Part shown: in pieces, positions 1 through 5,573 of the stretch
Position numbering within the stretch: the stretch's first letter is position 1
Layout of the letters: each line of letters opens with the position of its first letter
DNA from: Muribaculaceae bacterium
GTDB taxonomy: Bacteria; Bacteroidota; Bacteroidia; Bacteroidales; Muribaculaceae
Assembly (NCBI GenBank): GCA_029056365.1
Contig: JAIDBM010000088.1
Coordinates: 1 to 11,259 of the forward strand
Direction: 5' to 3'
DNA: 11,259 nt
Program-made: the position numbers and the translations under genes
Notes under the pieces: generated by a model
What the model was told of the DNA's origin: nothing
What the model saw: the letters and a program-made list of their open reading frames with translations, nothing else
The model's database searches: none

Positions 1-508
1 CTTCTGCAGGGGCTGCGGCTGCCTCAGCTTCGGCTTTAGCTGCAGCAATTTCTGCTTTTTTCTTTGCCACCAGCTCTGCCTTGGCCTTGTTCTTGGCTTC
101 TTCATCCTGCTGGCGCTGCTTTGCGGCAAGTTCCTGCTTGTCGGCCATAGAGGTCTTCATAGCTTCGACTTTTGCCACTTTCTTAGCCTTCCAGGCATCG
201 AAGCGACGCTGGGCTTCAGCTTCATCGAACGCGCCCTTGCGGACACCGCCCTGAAGGTGTTTCATCAGCAGCACGCCTTCGTTTGAAAGAATGGTGCGTA
301 CAGTGTCGGTAGGTTGTGCACCTACGTTAACCCAATACAAAGCCCGCTCGAAATTGAGAGTGATTGTAGCAGGATTAGTGTTCGGATTATAGGAACCTAT
401 CCTTTCAATAAATCTACCATCTCGTGGTGCCCTGCTATCGGCGATAACAATAGGATAAAACGCATAGTTCTTGCGACCATGACGTTGTAATCTAATTTTT
501 GTTGCCAT
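1..508 (-). CDS. rpsP: 30S ribosomal protein S16, C-terminal end cut by window edge
   Basis: Structural protein of the small ribosomal subunit. Reading the minus strand from the ATG at 508 gives MATKIRLQRHGRKNYAFYPI, the classic S16 start, followed by DSRAPRDGRFIERIGSYNP (residues 24-42), both diagnostic of the family. The core S16 fold spans about residues 1-85. From about residue 93 the protein continues as a Lys/Ala/Glu/Gln-rich, probably helical tail (many KA and AEA steps to residue 169), and no stop occurs before the left edge. S16 in E. coli has about 80 residues; Bacteroidota homologues are known to carry such an extension, so the tail is expected rather than a frameshift. The start is supported by the well-placed promoter at 545-576, which gives a leader of roughly 30 A/T-rich bases without a Shine-Dalgarno motif. 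The gene is probably transcribed separately from the lipoprotein gene upstream, since an inverted repeat and a promoter lie between them. Confidence 0.97.
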   Translation of the reverse strand, partial: MATKIRLQRHGRKNYAFYPIVIADSRAPRDGRFIERIGSYNPNTNPATITLNFERALYWVNVGAQPTDTVRTILSNEGVLLMKHLQGGVRKGAFDEAEAQRRFDAWKAKKVAKVEAMKTSMADKQELAAKQRQQDEEAKNKAKAELVAKKKAEIAAAKAEAEAAAAPAE

Positions 509-544
509 TAATTAATTTTTTTGGTTTTGTATTGTTTGCGACCG

Positions 545-576
545 CAAAGGTACGCTTTTATTTCGACTTTGCCAAA
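545..576 (-). promoter_or_regulatory. Bacteroidota-type promoter of rpsP
   Basis: On the minus strand TTTG (573-576) is followed by exactly 20 nt and then TACCTTTG (545-552), matching the TTTG / TAnnTTTG consensus for the Bacteroidota primary sigma factor. Transcription should start near position 540, leaving a leader of about 30 nt to the rpsP ATG. Confidence 0.85.
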
Positions 577-602
577 CTTTTGAGCCTATAAATTCAGACA
601 AT

Positions 603-654
603 ATAGTTTGACCTCCAGTATATCGTAGCGCCGACACACTGGAGGTCAAACTAT
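603..654. repeat. 17-bp perfect inverted repeat, possible bidirectional terminator
   Basis: ATAGTTTGACCTCCAGT (603-619) is the exact reverse complement of 638-654, with an 18-nt unpaired loop (620-637). It lies 12 bases past the stop of the minus-strand lipoprotein gene and about 27 bp upstream of the rpsP -33 element. Position suggests a transcription terminator for the lipoprotein gene. However, neither side carries a clear run of T after the stem, and the loop is long for an intrinsic terminator. A dispersed repeat or protein-binding site is the alternative. No flanking target-site duplication is visible. Confidence 0.6.
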
Positions 655-666
655 TATCTGTTGAAA

Positions 667-1089
667 TCAGTTTTCCAGAAGTTTTGCGAATTCTTCCGAA
701 GGTATTGTAAACTCAATGGTTTCATCTCCGGCATTCATCTTGAACTGCATTCCGCATTTTTTGTTGACAAGAGCTTCAACCTGAGCTTTGTCCTTGCCTT
801 TCAGCGCACCGCTGGACTTCAGCTGCTGAACGACAGTCTCCTGCATCAGTTCCGACATTTTGTCGGCGCCCATCATTTTGATTGCGGCTTCCACCTGGGG
901 GTCATCCGATTCAATAACGGCCACGATGTTCTTTCCATCGTATTCAACCGACTTGAATTCCTTCTCTTTCTTGAGTTCGTTTACGATGTCGTTGATAGCG
1001 GCATCATCGCCGCCTGAGCAGGCGGCGAACTGCAGGGCTGCAATTACAGCAACTGCCATAAGCAGTGCGTACTTGGTGATTTTTTTCAT
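667..1089 (-). CDS. Small predicted lipoprotein of unknown function
   Basis: A 140-residue protein that I do not recognise as a named family. It begins with a lipoprotein signal peptide: a basic MKK start, a hydrophobic stretch to residue 20, and a lipobox FAAC with the lipidated Cys at 24. The mature N-terminus is CSGGDD; acidic residues soon after the Cys recall, only loosely, the export signal of Bacteroidota surface lipoproteins, so surface display is possible but unproven. The mature part is about 115 residues, acidic and Lys-rich, with the landmarks YDGK (50-53), EAA (67-69) and an alternating C-terminal strand-like segment (113-129). It is a paralogue of the next gene upstream (1200-1586): from YDGK to EAA, and again from Gly113 to the end, the two align without gaps. 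It has its own near-perfect promoter at 1123-1154, so it can be expressed independently. Role unknown. Confidence 0.85.
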   Translation of the reverse strand: MKKITKYALLMAVAVIAALQFAACSGGDDAAINDIVNELKKEKEFKSVEYDGKNIVAVIESDDPQVEAAIKMMGADKMSELMQETVVQQLKSSGALKGKDKAQVEALVNKKCGMQFKMNAGDETIEFTIPSEEFAKLLEN

Positions 1090-1122
1090 TTTACAGTACT
1101 ATTAATAAATAAAAAATTTCCG

Positions 1123-1154
1123 CAAATTTAAACATTATTTTTCATCTTTACAAA
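1123..1154 (-). promoter_or_regulatory. Bacteroidota-type promoter of the lipoprotein gene
   Basis: On the minus strand TTTG (1151-1154), a 20-nt spacer and TAAATTTG (1123-1130) match the consensus exactly. The expected start near 1118 leaves a leader of about 28 A/T-rich nt before the ATG at 1089. The promoter sits in the gap between the two paralogous genes, so the downstream copy need not rely on read-through. Confidence 0.85.
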
Positions 1155-1199
1155 TTCCGTTCCATATGCCAACCCTGTCGGCAAGGCTGCCTTTAGGAT

Positions 1200-1586
1200 T
1201 CATATCCCAAGCAATTCCTGCGGACTGATATATGCTTCCGCACTCTGCGAACCACACACGTAGCGGACTTTCAGACCGCTGCCGGCCTTGGCGAGTTCGC
1301 GCAAAAGTTGCCGTGTGGCATCATCAAAGTCTGAAAAGCTCTTCATCGACTGCTCTTTTATCATCTGCCCCATTGCTTCGGAACCTGCCGATGCCATGGC
1401 CGCCTCCGTATTCCGGTCTTTGTCGGTTATGGTCATTACAACATCCTTACCGTCATAGTCCACATCGCTGCCCTGACTGACAAGTGTCTGCACAAAGCTG
1501 TCGATATAAAAATTACCGGAATCCCTGGCCTGCAGCGAACATACAGATGCCACAAGGGCCACAACCGCGATTATCAGTTTTTTCAT
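1200..1586 (-). CDS. Small predicted periplasmic protein, paralogue of the adjacent lipoprotein
   Basis: A 128-residue protein of no family I can name. Residues 1-20 form a Sec signal peptide (MKK, then a hydrophobic core) with a likely signal peptidase I site after SLQA, giving a mature start at Arg21. There is no usable lipobox, so unlike its neighbour it is probably soluble in the periplasm. The shared landmarks are YDGK (44-47), EAA (61-63) and the C-terminal block from Gly104 (GLKVRYV...AYISPQELL), which aligns without gaps to Gly113 onward of the lipoprotein. This points to an old tandem duplication followed by divergence in sequence and in localisation. I could not find a good promoter: TATGTTCA on the minus strand at 1609-1616 resembles a -7 box, but no TTTG sits at the right distance. 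It is divergent from rmuC across a 156-bp gap. Confidence 0.8.
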   Translation of the reverse strand: MKKLIIAVVALVASVCSLQARDSGNFYIDSFVQTLVSQGSDVDYDGKDVVMTITDKDRNTEAAMASAGSEAMGQMIKEQSMKSFSDFDDATRQLLRELAKAGSGLKVRYVCGSQSAEAYISPQELLGI

Positions 1587-1703
1587 AAATCATGTTTTTA
1601 CTATTACTTGAACATAACAACGGCACAGAGATGCTTGTTCAGTCCGACCACTCCGATGCCATTCCTCATCCGCACGTTTGAGTATTTAATATATTATCGA
1701 AAG

Positions 1704-1734
1704 TTGCAGGAATCGAAATATTTCGCTATTTTTG
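1704..1734 (+). promoter_or_regulatory. Promoter of the rmuC-pyrK-pyrD operon
   Basis: TTG (1704-1706), a 20-nt spacer, and TATTTTTG (1727-1734) fit the Bacteroidota consensus. The expected transcription start, about 5-7 nt past the -7 box, falls at 1739-1741, only 2-4 nt before the rmuC ATG at 1743. The resulting mRNA would be leaderless or nearly so. Confidence 0.7.
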
Positions 1735-1742
1735 CAACTGAA

Positions 1743-2873
1743 ATGGACCATGTATCTATAATACTGTTATTTTTCGCCATAGCCGCAGTTGTGGTGGCGG
1801 CCGTTTCATATATCCGCTGGAAAACCGCGGTCAATGAATCGATTATACTCCGGCAGCAACTGGTCGATCTTCGACAGAACGACGACCGGTTCAAGGCCAT
1901 GGCAGCCGAAGTCCTGCGCCAGAACTCCACCGACCTGCTCACCCGCAATTCGGCCGACCTCGGCGCCCTTATCAATCCGCTGAGAGAAAACATCGGCAAA
2001 TTCGAACAGAACATAGCCGAATGCTATTCGCGTGAAGCCCGCGAACGGTTCGCACTTGACAGCAGAGTGCGCCAGCTGATGGAAATAAGCCGGAACGTAG
2101 GCGAAGAAACCAGGCGGCTGTCTGAAGCACTGAAAGGAAATAATAAGGTCCAGGGCGACTGGGGCGAGACTGTGCTCGAGACACTCCTTAACAGAGCGGG
2201 GCTCCAGGAGGGGAGGGAATTCGAGACACAGAAATCGGTCGTTGACGGAAATGGCCGCAGACTTCGGCCCGACGTTGTGCTCCGGCTGCCCGACGACAGG
2301 TTTATCGTCATAGACTCGAAGGTGTCGATGAAAGCCTATTTTGACCTGCGCGACGCTCACAACGCCAACGACATCCAATGTGCAAAAAAAGCCTTGCTGA
2401 ATTCGGTAAGGAGCCACATAGCCGAACTGCGCAATAAAAACTATCAGGATGCAACCGGTGACAGGCGTGCCGATTTCGTGCTAATGTTCATTCCTCACGA
2501 AGGAGCATACATGTCGGCCATAGAAGCCGACCCGCGATTGTGTGAAATGGCATTCGACTGCCGGGTTCTGCCGGTATCCCCTACCCATCTGATGGCCGTA
2601 CTGAGCCTGATCGACCAGATATGGCGTCAGGAACGACAGGAGCGGAACGCAGAGGAAATTGCAGCACAGGCAGGACGAATGCTCGACAAGCTCGAAGGTT
2701 TCATCAACGACATGCAACGTATCGACAAGGCAATAAGCGCGTCGAAAGAAGCATACGACAGCGCCATGAACAAACTCTCGGAGGGGAAAGGCAACCTGAT
2801 AAACAGAGCTGCGGCGCTTCGGGAGCTTGGAGCAAAGACAAAAAACAAAGATTCAAGCATAAACAGAATATGA
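1743..2873 (+). CDS. rmuC: RmuC family protein, membrane-anchored nuclease-fold DNA recombination protein
   Basis: RmuC proteins are linked to limiting recombination at inverted repeats in E. coli and carry a predicted restriction-endonuclease-like fold; the biochemical activity is not well settled. The 376-residue product starts with a membrane helix (residues 5-24), continues with a coiled-coil-like region (about 30-130), then the RmuC core: QGDWGE (137-142), LRPDVV (174-179), VIDSKVS (189-195; the Asp and Lys fit a PD-(D/E)xK site), MFIPHEGAY (248-256) and SPTHLMAVL (279-287). The C-terminus is again helical. The reading frame is open back to 1608, but I chose ATG 1743 because it starts directly at the membrane helix typical of the family and because the promoter overlaps the upstream extension. 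The stop overlaps the pyrK start by 4 bp (ATGA), making it the first gene of a translationally coupled operon. Confidence 0.93.
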   Translation: MDHVSIILLFFAIAAVVVAAVSYIRWKTAVNESIILRQQLVDLRQNDDRFKAMAAEVLRQNSTDLLTRNSADLGALINPLRENIGKFEQNIAECYSREARERFALDSRVRQLMEISRNVGEETRRLSEALKGNNKVQGDWGETVLETLLNRAGLQEGREFETQKSVVDGNGRRLRPDVVLRLPDDRFIVIDSKVSMKAYFDLRDAHNANDIQCAKKALLNSVRSHIAELRNKNYQDATGDRRADFVLMFIPHEGAYMSAIEADPRLCEMAFDCRVLPVSPTHLMAVLSLIDQIWRQERQERNAEEIAAQAGRMLDKLEGFINDMQRIDKAISASKEAYDSAMNKLSEGKGNLINRAAALRELGAKTKNKDSSINRI

Positions 2874-3640
2874 AGTACGATTTAGAATTCAAGGTCATCG
2901 ACAATCATCAGCCGTCCAATGGTTTCGCATTGCTGCGGCTACAGCGTGCCGATGGCAATGCGCTTCCGGACATATTGCCCGGGCAGTTTGTCGAGGTTGA
3001 TGTTCCCGACAGCAAAGACACATTTCTCAGACGGCCTATATCGGTAAACTTTGTGGAATCTGATGGCCGCACGCTATGGCTCCTGATAAGAGAGGCCGGA
3101 GAGGGCACGCGGCATCTCGCCAGTCTTGCCGCAGGCCGGATTGTGCGCCTGATGTTACCTCTCGGAAACGGATTCACATCAAAAACAAGCGGACGGATTC
3201 TGCTCGTGGGCGGTGGAGTCGGCACGGCTCCCCTGCTGTATCTGGCGAAAAAAATGGCCGAATCCGGCAATCGTCCGGATGTATTGCTGGGGGCCCGCAG
3301 TTCCGACCTCATACTCCAACGCAACGAGTTCGACAAATATGCCAATGTGCTCACAGCCACAGACGATGGCTCCGAAGGCCATCATGGCGTGGTTACAACC
3401 CACCCGGCAATGACTGAGAACAATTACGACCTCATATGCTGCTGTGGCCCGGCGCCCATGATGAAAGCCGTAGCGGCTGTGGCCCGGCGGAGAAACATCG
3501 ACTGCGAGGTGTCGCTTGAAAACATGATGGCATGCGGGCTTGGCGCATGCCTGTGCTGCGTGGAAAATACAGTAAACGGACATGTATGCGTATGCACAGA
3601 AGGTCCGGTGTTCAACATTAAAAAATTAAACTGGCAATGA
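2870..3640 (+). CDS. pyrK: Dihydroorotate dehydrogenase B, electron transfer subunit
   Basis: Iron-sulfur flavoprotein subunit that passes electrons from dihydroorotate, via PyrD FMN, through a 2Fe-2S cluster and FAD to NAD+; cytosolic, in a PyrD2-PyrK2 complex in the known enzymes. The 256-residue product shows an N-terminal ferredoxin-reductase-type FAD domain with RRPIS (54-58), a nucleotide-binding domain with LLVGGGVGTAPLL (111-123), CGPAPMM (192-198), and the C-terminal cluster motif CX4CX2CX11C at Cys222, Cys227, Cys230 and Cys242, followed by EGPVF (244-248). Length and domain order are normal for the family. The frame is open far upstream inside rmuC, but ATG 2870 is chosen because it begins the conserved FAD-domain strand and overlaps the rmuC stop as ATGA. 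It overlaps pyrD in the same way, consistent with equal production of both subunits. Confidence 0.96.
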   Translation: MKYDLEFKVIDNHQPSNGFALLRLQRADGNALPDILPGQFVEVDVPDSKDTFLRRPISVNFVESDGRTLWLLIREAGEGTRHLASLAAGRIVRLMLPLGNGFTSKTSGRILLVGGGVGTAPLLYLAKKMAESGNRPDVLLGARSSDLILQRNEFDKYANVLTATDDGSEGHHGVVTTHPAMTENNYDLICCCGPAPMMKAVAAVARRRNIDCEVSLENMMACGLGACLCCVENTVNGHVCVCTEGPVFNIKKLNWQ

Positions 3641-4545
3641 CTCCCGATTTATCAGTAAGACTCGGCTCTCTGGAGCTTCAGAATCCGGTGCTCACCGCCT
3701 CGGGCACATTCGGCTATGGCGAGGAATTCGCCGACTTTCTTGACCTTGACCGTCTTGGCGGCTTTATAGTGAAAGGCACAACTCTGGCCCCACGGGAAGG
3801 CAACCCCTATCCGCGCATGGCTGAAACCCCGTCTGGAATGCTAAATGCAGTCGGACTTCAGAACAAGGGAGTGGATTACTTCATCAACCACATATATCCG
3901 AAATTATGCGGATACCGGTCGGAGGTAATAGTAAATGTAAGCGGCGCATGTGTCGACGACTATGCCGAAGTATGCCGCCGACTCGCCCCGCTCGACAAAA
4001 TACATGCCGTGGAGGTAAACATTTCCTGTCCGAATGTAAAGCATGGAGGCATGGCTTTCGGAACCACTACATCCGGCGCTTCGGAAGTAGTAGAAGCTGT
4101 ACGAAAGGCATGGCCAAGACATCTTATGGTAAAACTTTCGCCGAATGTCACCGATATAACCGAAATAGCCAGGGCTGCTGAAGGCGCCGGCGCAGATTCA
4201 TTGTCGCTTATAAACACAATGCTCGGAATGGCCATTGATGTTGAACGGCGTTGCCCGAAACTCAGCACCGTTACCGGAGGTCTTTCCGGTCCGGCGGTCA
4301 AACCCGTGGCAGTCCGCATGGTATGGCAGACGGCAAAGGCTGTGAAAATTCCTGTTGTAGGGCTTGGAGGAATACGAACCGGAGCCGATGCGCTGGAATT
4401 CATTATGGCCGGAGCCACAGCGGTCCAGATTGGCACTGCCAACTTTCTCGATCCAGCCGCCACTATGCATGTGATTGATGAAATCAGGGATTATTGCGTC
4501 CGCCATGGCGTGGACAACATAAACAGCCTGCGCGGCATAATATGA
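3637..4545 (+). CDS. pyrD: Dihydroorotate dehydrogenase B (NAD+), catalytic subunit
   Basis: Fourth step of de novo UMP synthesis: oxidation of dihydroorotate to orotate using FMN, with PyrK as electron carrier. The 302-residue TIM-barrel protein has KGTT (46-49, FMN and substrate contact), the catalytic-loop signature NISCPNVKHGG with Cys131 as expected catalytic base of class 1, VKLSPN (165-170), INTMLGM (192-198), GGLSGPAVKP (214-223), the FMN-phosphate loops GLGGIRTGADA (242-252) and QIGTANF (264-270). Cys rather than Ser as the base, plus the adjacent pyrK, assign it to class 1B rather than the quinone-dependent class 2. Length is normal. The start overlaps the pyrK stop by 4 bp (ATGA) and its own stop overlaps the next small gene in the same way. 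No PyrR-type attenuator is visible, as the operon leader lies before rmuC. Confidence 0.97.
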   Translation: MTPDLSVRLGSLELQNPVLTASGTFGYGEEFADFLDLDRLGGFIVKGTTLAPREGNPYPRMAETPSGMLNAVGLQNKGVDYFINHIYPKLCGYRSEVIVNVSGACVDDYAEVCRRLAPLDKIHAVEVNISCPNVKHGGMAFGTTTSGASEVVEAVRKAWPRHLMVKLSPNVTDITEIARAAEGAGADSLSLINTMLGMAIDVERRCPKLSTVTGGLSGPAVKPVAVRMVWQTAKAVKIPVVGLGGIRTGADALEFIMAGATAVQIGTANFLDPAATMHVIDEIRDYCVRHGVDNINSLRGII

Positions 4546-4787
4546 CGGTCAGATACCTGGCACAGCTGATAGTCGACAGCGATGGTAGCAGACACCCCCT
4601 TTCCCTGCTGGAACTGTCGGACGACGGATACTACCACATAAGCGCCTTCTCAGCCGAGACCGCATCAACATCGTATGTCGATGGAGTCATAGTAGTAGGA
4701 TGCAAAAAATACGAAGAATTTATCAAGAAGCGCAAACTCAGCGAAAGCCCCGAAATATGGCTGTGCAGCTTAGTGAAAAAATCATAA
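4542..4787 (+). CDS. Uncharacterised 81-residue protein coupled to pyrD
   Basis: I do not recognise this protein. It starts at the ATG that overlaps the pyrD stop (ATGA), continuing the pattern of the two upstream junctions, which supports it as a real, translated gene. An in-frame ATG at 4494 would lie inside pyrD and give a less plausible arginine- and proline-rich extension. The product begins MTVRYLAQLIVDSDG, has no signal peptide or membrane helix, and by composition looks like a small alternating strand protein (LAQLIV, YYHISAF, GVIVVG) followed by a basic helix (KKYEEFIKKRKL, 55-66) and a C-terminal IWLCSLVKKS. Cys54 and Cys75 are not part of a visible metal motif. Position suggests a link to the dihydroorotate dehydrogenase complex or simply hitch-hiking at the operon end; nothing in the sequence decides between them. 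No clear terminator follows. Confidence 0.75.
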   Translation: MTVRYLAQLIVDSDGSRHPLSLLELSDDGYYHISAFSAETASTSYVDGVIVVGCKKYEEFIKKRKLSESPEIWLCSLVKKS

Positions 4788-4823
4788 AATTAAGAATTGT
4801 CAACAAAAATTTATACTGGACTA

Positions 4824-4854
4824 TTGTAAAATCAAATTATAATTTCTAACTTTG
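4824..4854 (+). promoter_or_regulatory. Promoter of the Lrp/AsnC regulator gene
   Basis: TTG (4824-4826), a 20-nt spacer and TAACTTTG (4847-4854) match the Bacteroidota consensus. The predicted start near 4860 leaves an A/T-rich leader of about 50 nt before ATG 4910, with no Shine-Dalgarno motif. Confidence 0.85.
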
Positions 4855-4862
4855 TAGCAAAG
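4834..4862 (+). promoter_or_regulatory. Palindromes in the lrp promoter, possible autoregulatory operator
   Basis: AAATTATAATTT (4834-4845) is a perfect 12-bp palindrome lying wholly inside the -33/-7 spacer. A second dyad, CTTTG-TAG-CAAAG (4850-4862), overlaps the -7 box and predicted start. Lrp/AsnC proteins commonly repress their own genes and bind A/T-centred dyads, so an operator here is plausible. Short A/T palindromes are also common by chance. Confidence 0.35.
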
Positions 4863-4909
4863 CATTTTCCAAACTACCAACTATTCATCAACATTATTAG
4901 CAATTATTT

Positions 4910-5365
4910 ATGAGCCGCCACAATTTTGACGAACTCGACCTCCGGATTCTCTCCGACCTGTCGCAGAACGCCCGCAAGGCCTACCTTGAAATCGCCCGTG
5001 AAAGTGGTGTATCCGGCGCAGCCGTACACCAGCGAGTACAACGTCTTATAGCCAACGGCGTCATCAAAGGATCGCAATGTCTTGTTGATCCATCCGCTGT
5101 AGGTTACGACACCTGTGCATACGTAGGATTATACCTGCGTGACCCGTCACAATTCAATCATGTAATCGGAGAATTGCATAAAATCCCGGAAGTGATTGAA
5201 TGTCATTTCACTACGGGCCAGTATGACATATTCGTAAAAATCGTAGCTCACAACAACGACCACCTGCTTCATATACTACAGAACCAGATACAGGCACTCG
5301 GACTTGCCCGCACTGAAACTCTGGTTTCATTTAAAGAGGTATTCAAGCGTCAGGTGCCCATATGA
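4910..5365 (+). CDS. Lrp/AsnC family transcriptional regulator
   Basis: DNA-binding regulator of the feast/famine family, which usually senses amino acids and acts as an octamer or other multimer of dimers. The 151-residue product has the standard layout: N-terminal winged helix-turn-helix, starting LDLRILSDLSQNARKAYLEIA (residues 9-29), recognition region VSGAAVHQRVQRL (34-46), then GVIKGSQCLVDP (50-61), and a C-terminal RAM ligand-binding domain from about residue 66, with the usual glycine-containing turn VIECHFTTGQYDIFVKI (95-111). Length is typical. Which amino acid it senses and which genes it controls cannot be read from the sequence; the gene stands alone, with its own promoter and a strong terminator. 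The palindromes in its promoter suggest self-regulation. I give no gene symbol because Bacteroidales genomes usually hold several members. Confidence 0.95.
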   Translation: MSRHNFDELDLRILSDLSQNARKAYLEIARESGVSGAAVHQRVQRLIANGVIKGSQCLVDPSAVGYDTCAYVGLYLRDPSQFNHVIGELHKIPEVIECHFTTGQYDIFVKIVAHNNDHLLHILQNQIQALGLARTETLVSFKEVFKRQVPI

Positions 5366-5434
5366 TTGCAATATGACAACGGAAACTGCACGGCTGCAAT
5401 TCAACCAAAACAAATGAATTGTCGGTGTGTCAAT

Positions 5435-5472
5435 AACACAAAGGGAGCGGACAGGTCCGCTCCCTTTGTGTT
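5435..5472 (+). terminator. Strong hairpin terminator after the lrp gene
   Basis: A 17-bp perfect stem (5435-5451 with 5456-5472) closes a 4-nt loop. The stem is GC-rich at the top (GGGAGCGGA) and A/T at the base (AACACAAA / TTTGTGTT), so the arm itself ends in a T-rich run. It lies 70 bases past the lrp stop and before the promoter of the next gene. The A-run on the other side means it could also work from the opposite direction. Confidence 0.88.
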
Positions 5473-5517
5473 TCTGGTGTTTCATATAGCTGAATGAACA
5501 CAGATATGGCATTTTAT

Positions 5518-5548
5518 TTTGCAGTGAACCAAAAGTTGCGTAATTTTG
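5518..5548 (+). promoter_or_regulatory. Promoter of the PHP-family phosphatase gene
   Basis: TTTG (5518-5521), a 19-nt spacer and TAATTTTG (5541-5548) match the Bacteroidota consensus. Transcription should begin near 5554, giving a leader of about 20 A-rich nt before ATG 5574. Confidence 0.82.
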
Positions 5549-5573
5549 TAGAATAAAAAAACGAAATTATCGA

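Noticed and set aside
603..654. Inverted repeat as a miniature transposable element
   Set aside because: At 52 bp there is no internal sequence beyond an 18-nt loop, and the flanks show no target-site duplication.
661..1105. Plus-strand open frames opposite the lipoprotein gene
   Set aside because: The minus-strand gene has a signal peptide, lipobox and consensus promoter, while the plus-strand frames have none of these.
1608..1742. N-terminal extension of rmuC from an upstream ATG at 1608
   Set aside because: The frame is open, but the extension covers the predicted promoter and would bury the membrane helix that normally starts RmuC proteins.
1806..2417. 203-codon minus-strand open frame inside rmuC
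   Set aside because: It is antisense to the conserved RmuC region and shows no domain, signal or promoter.
2621..2869. Long upstream extension of the pyrK frame
   Set aside because: It overlaps the conserved 3' half of rmuC, and its translation is low-complexity and Arg/Gln-rich, typical of an out-of-frame reading. The ATGA start at 2870 fits the family.
4788..4909. Riboswitch or attenuator between the pyrD operon and lrp
   Set aside because: The gap is A/T-rich and holds a promoter and short dyads, but no stable multi-stem structure or terminator-antiterminator pair that I can see.
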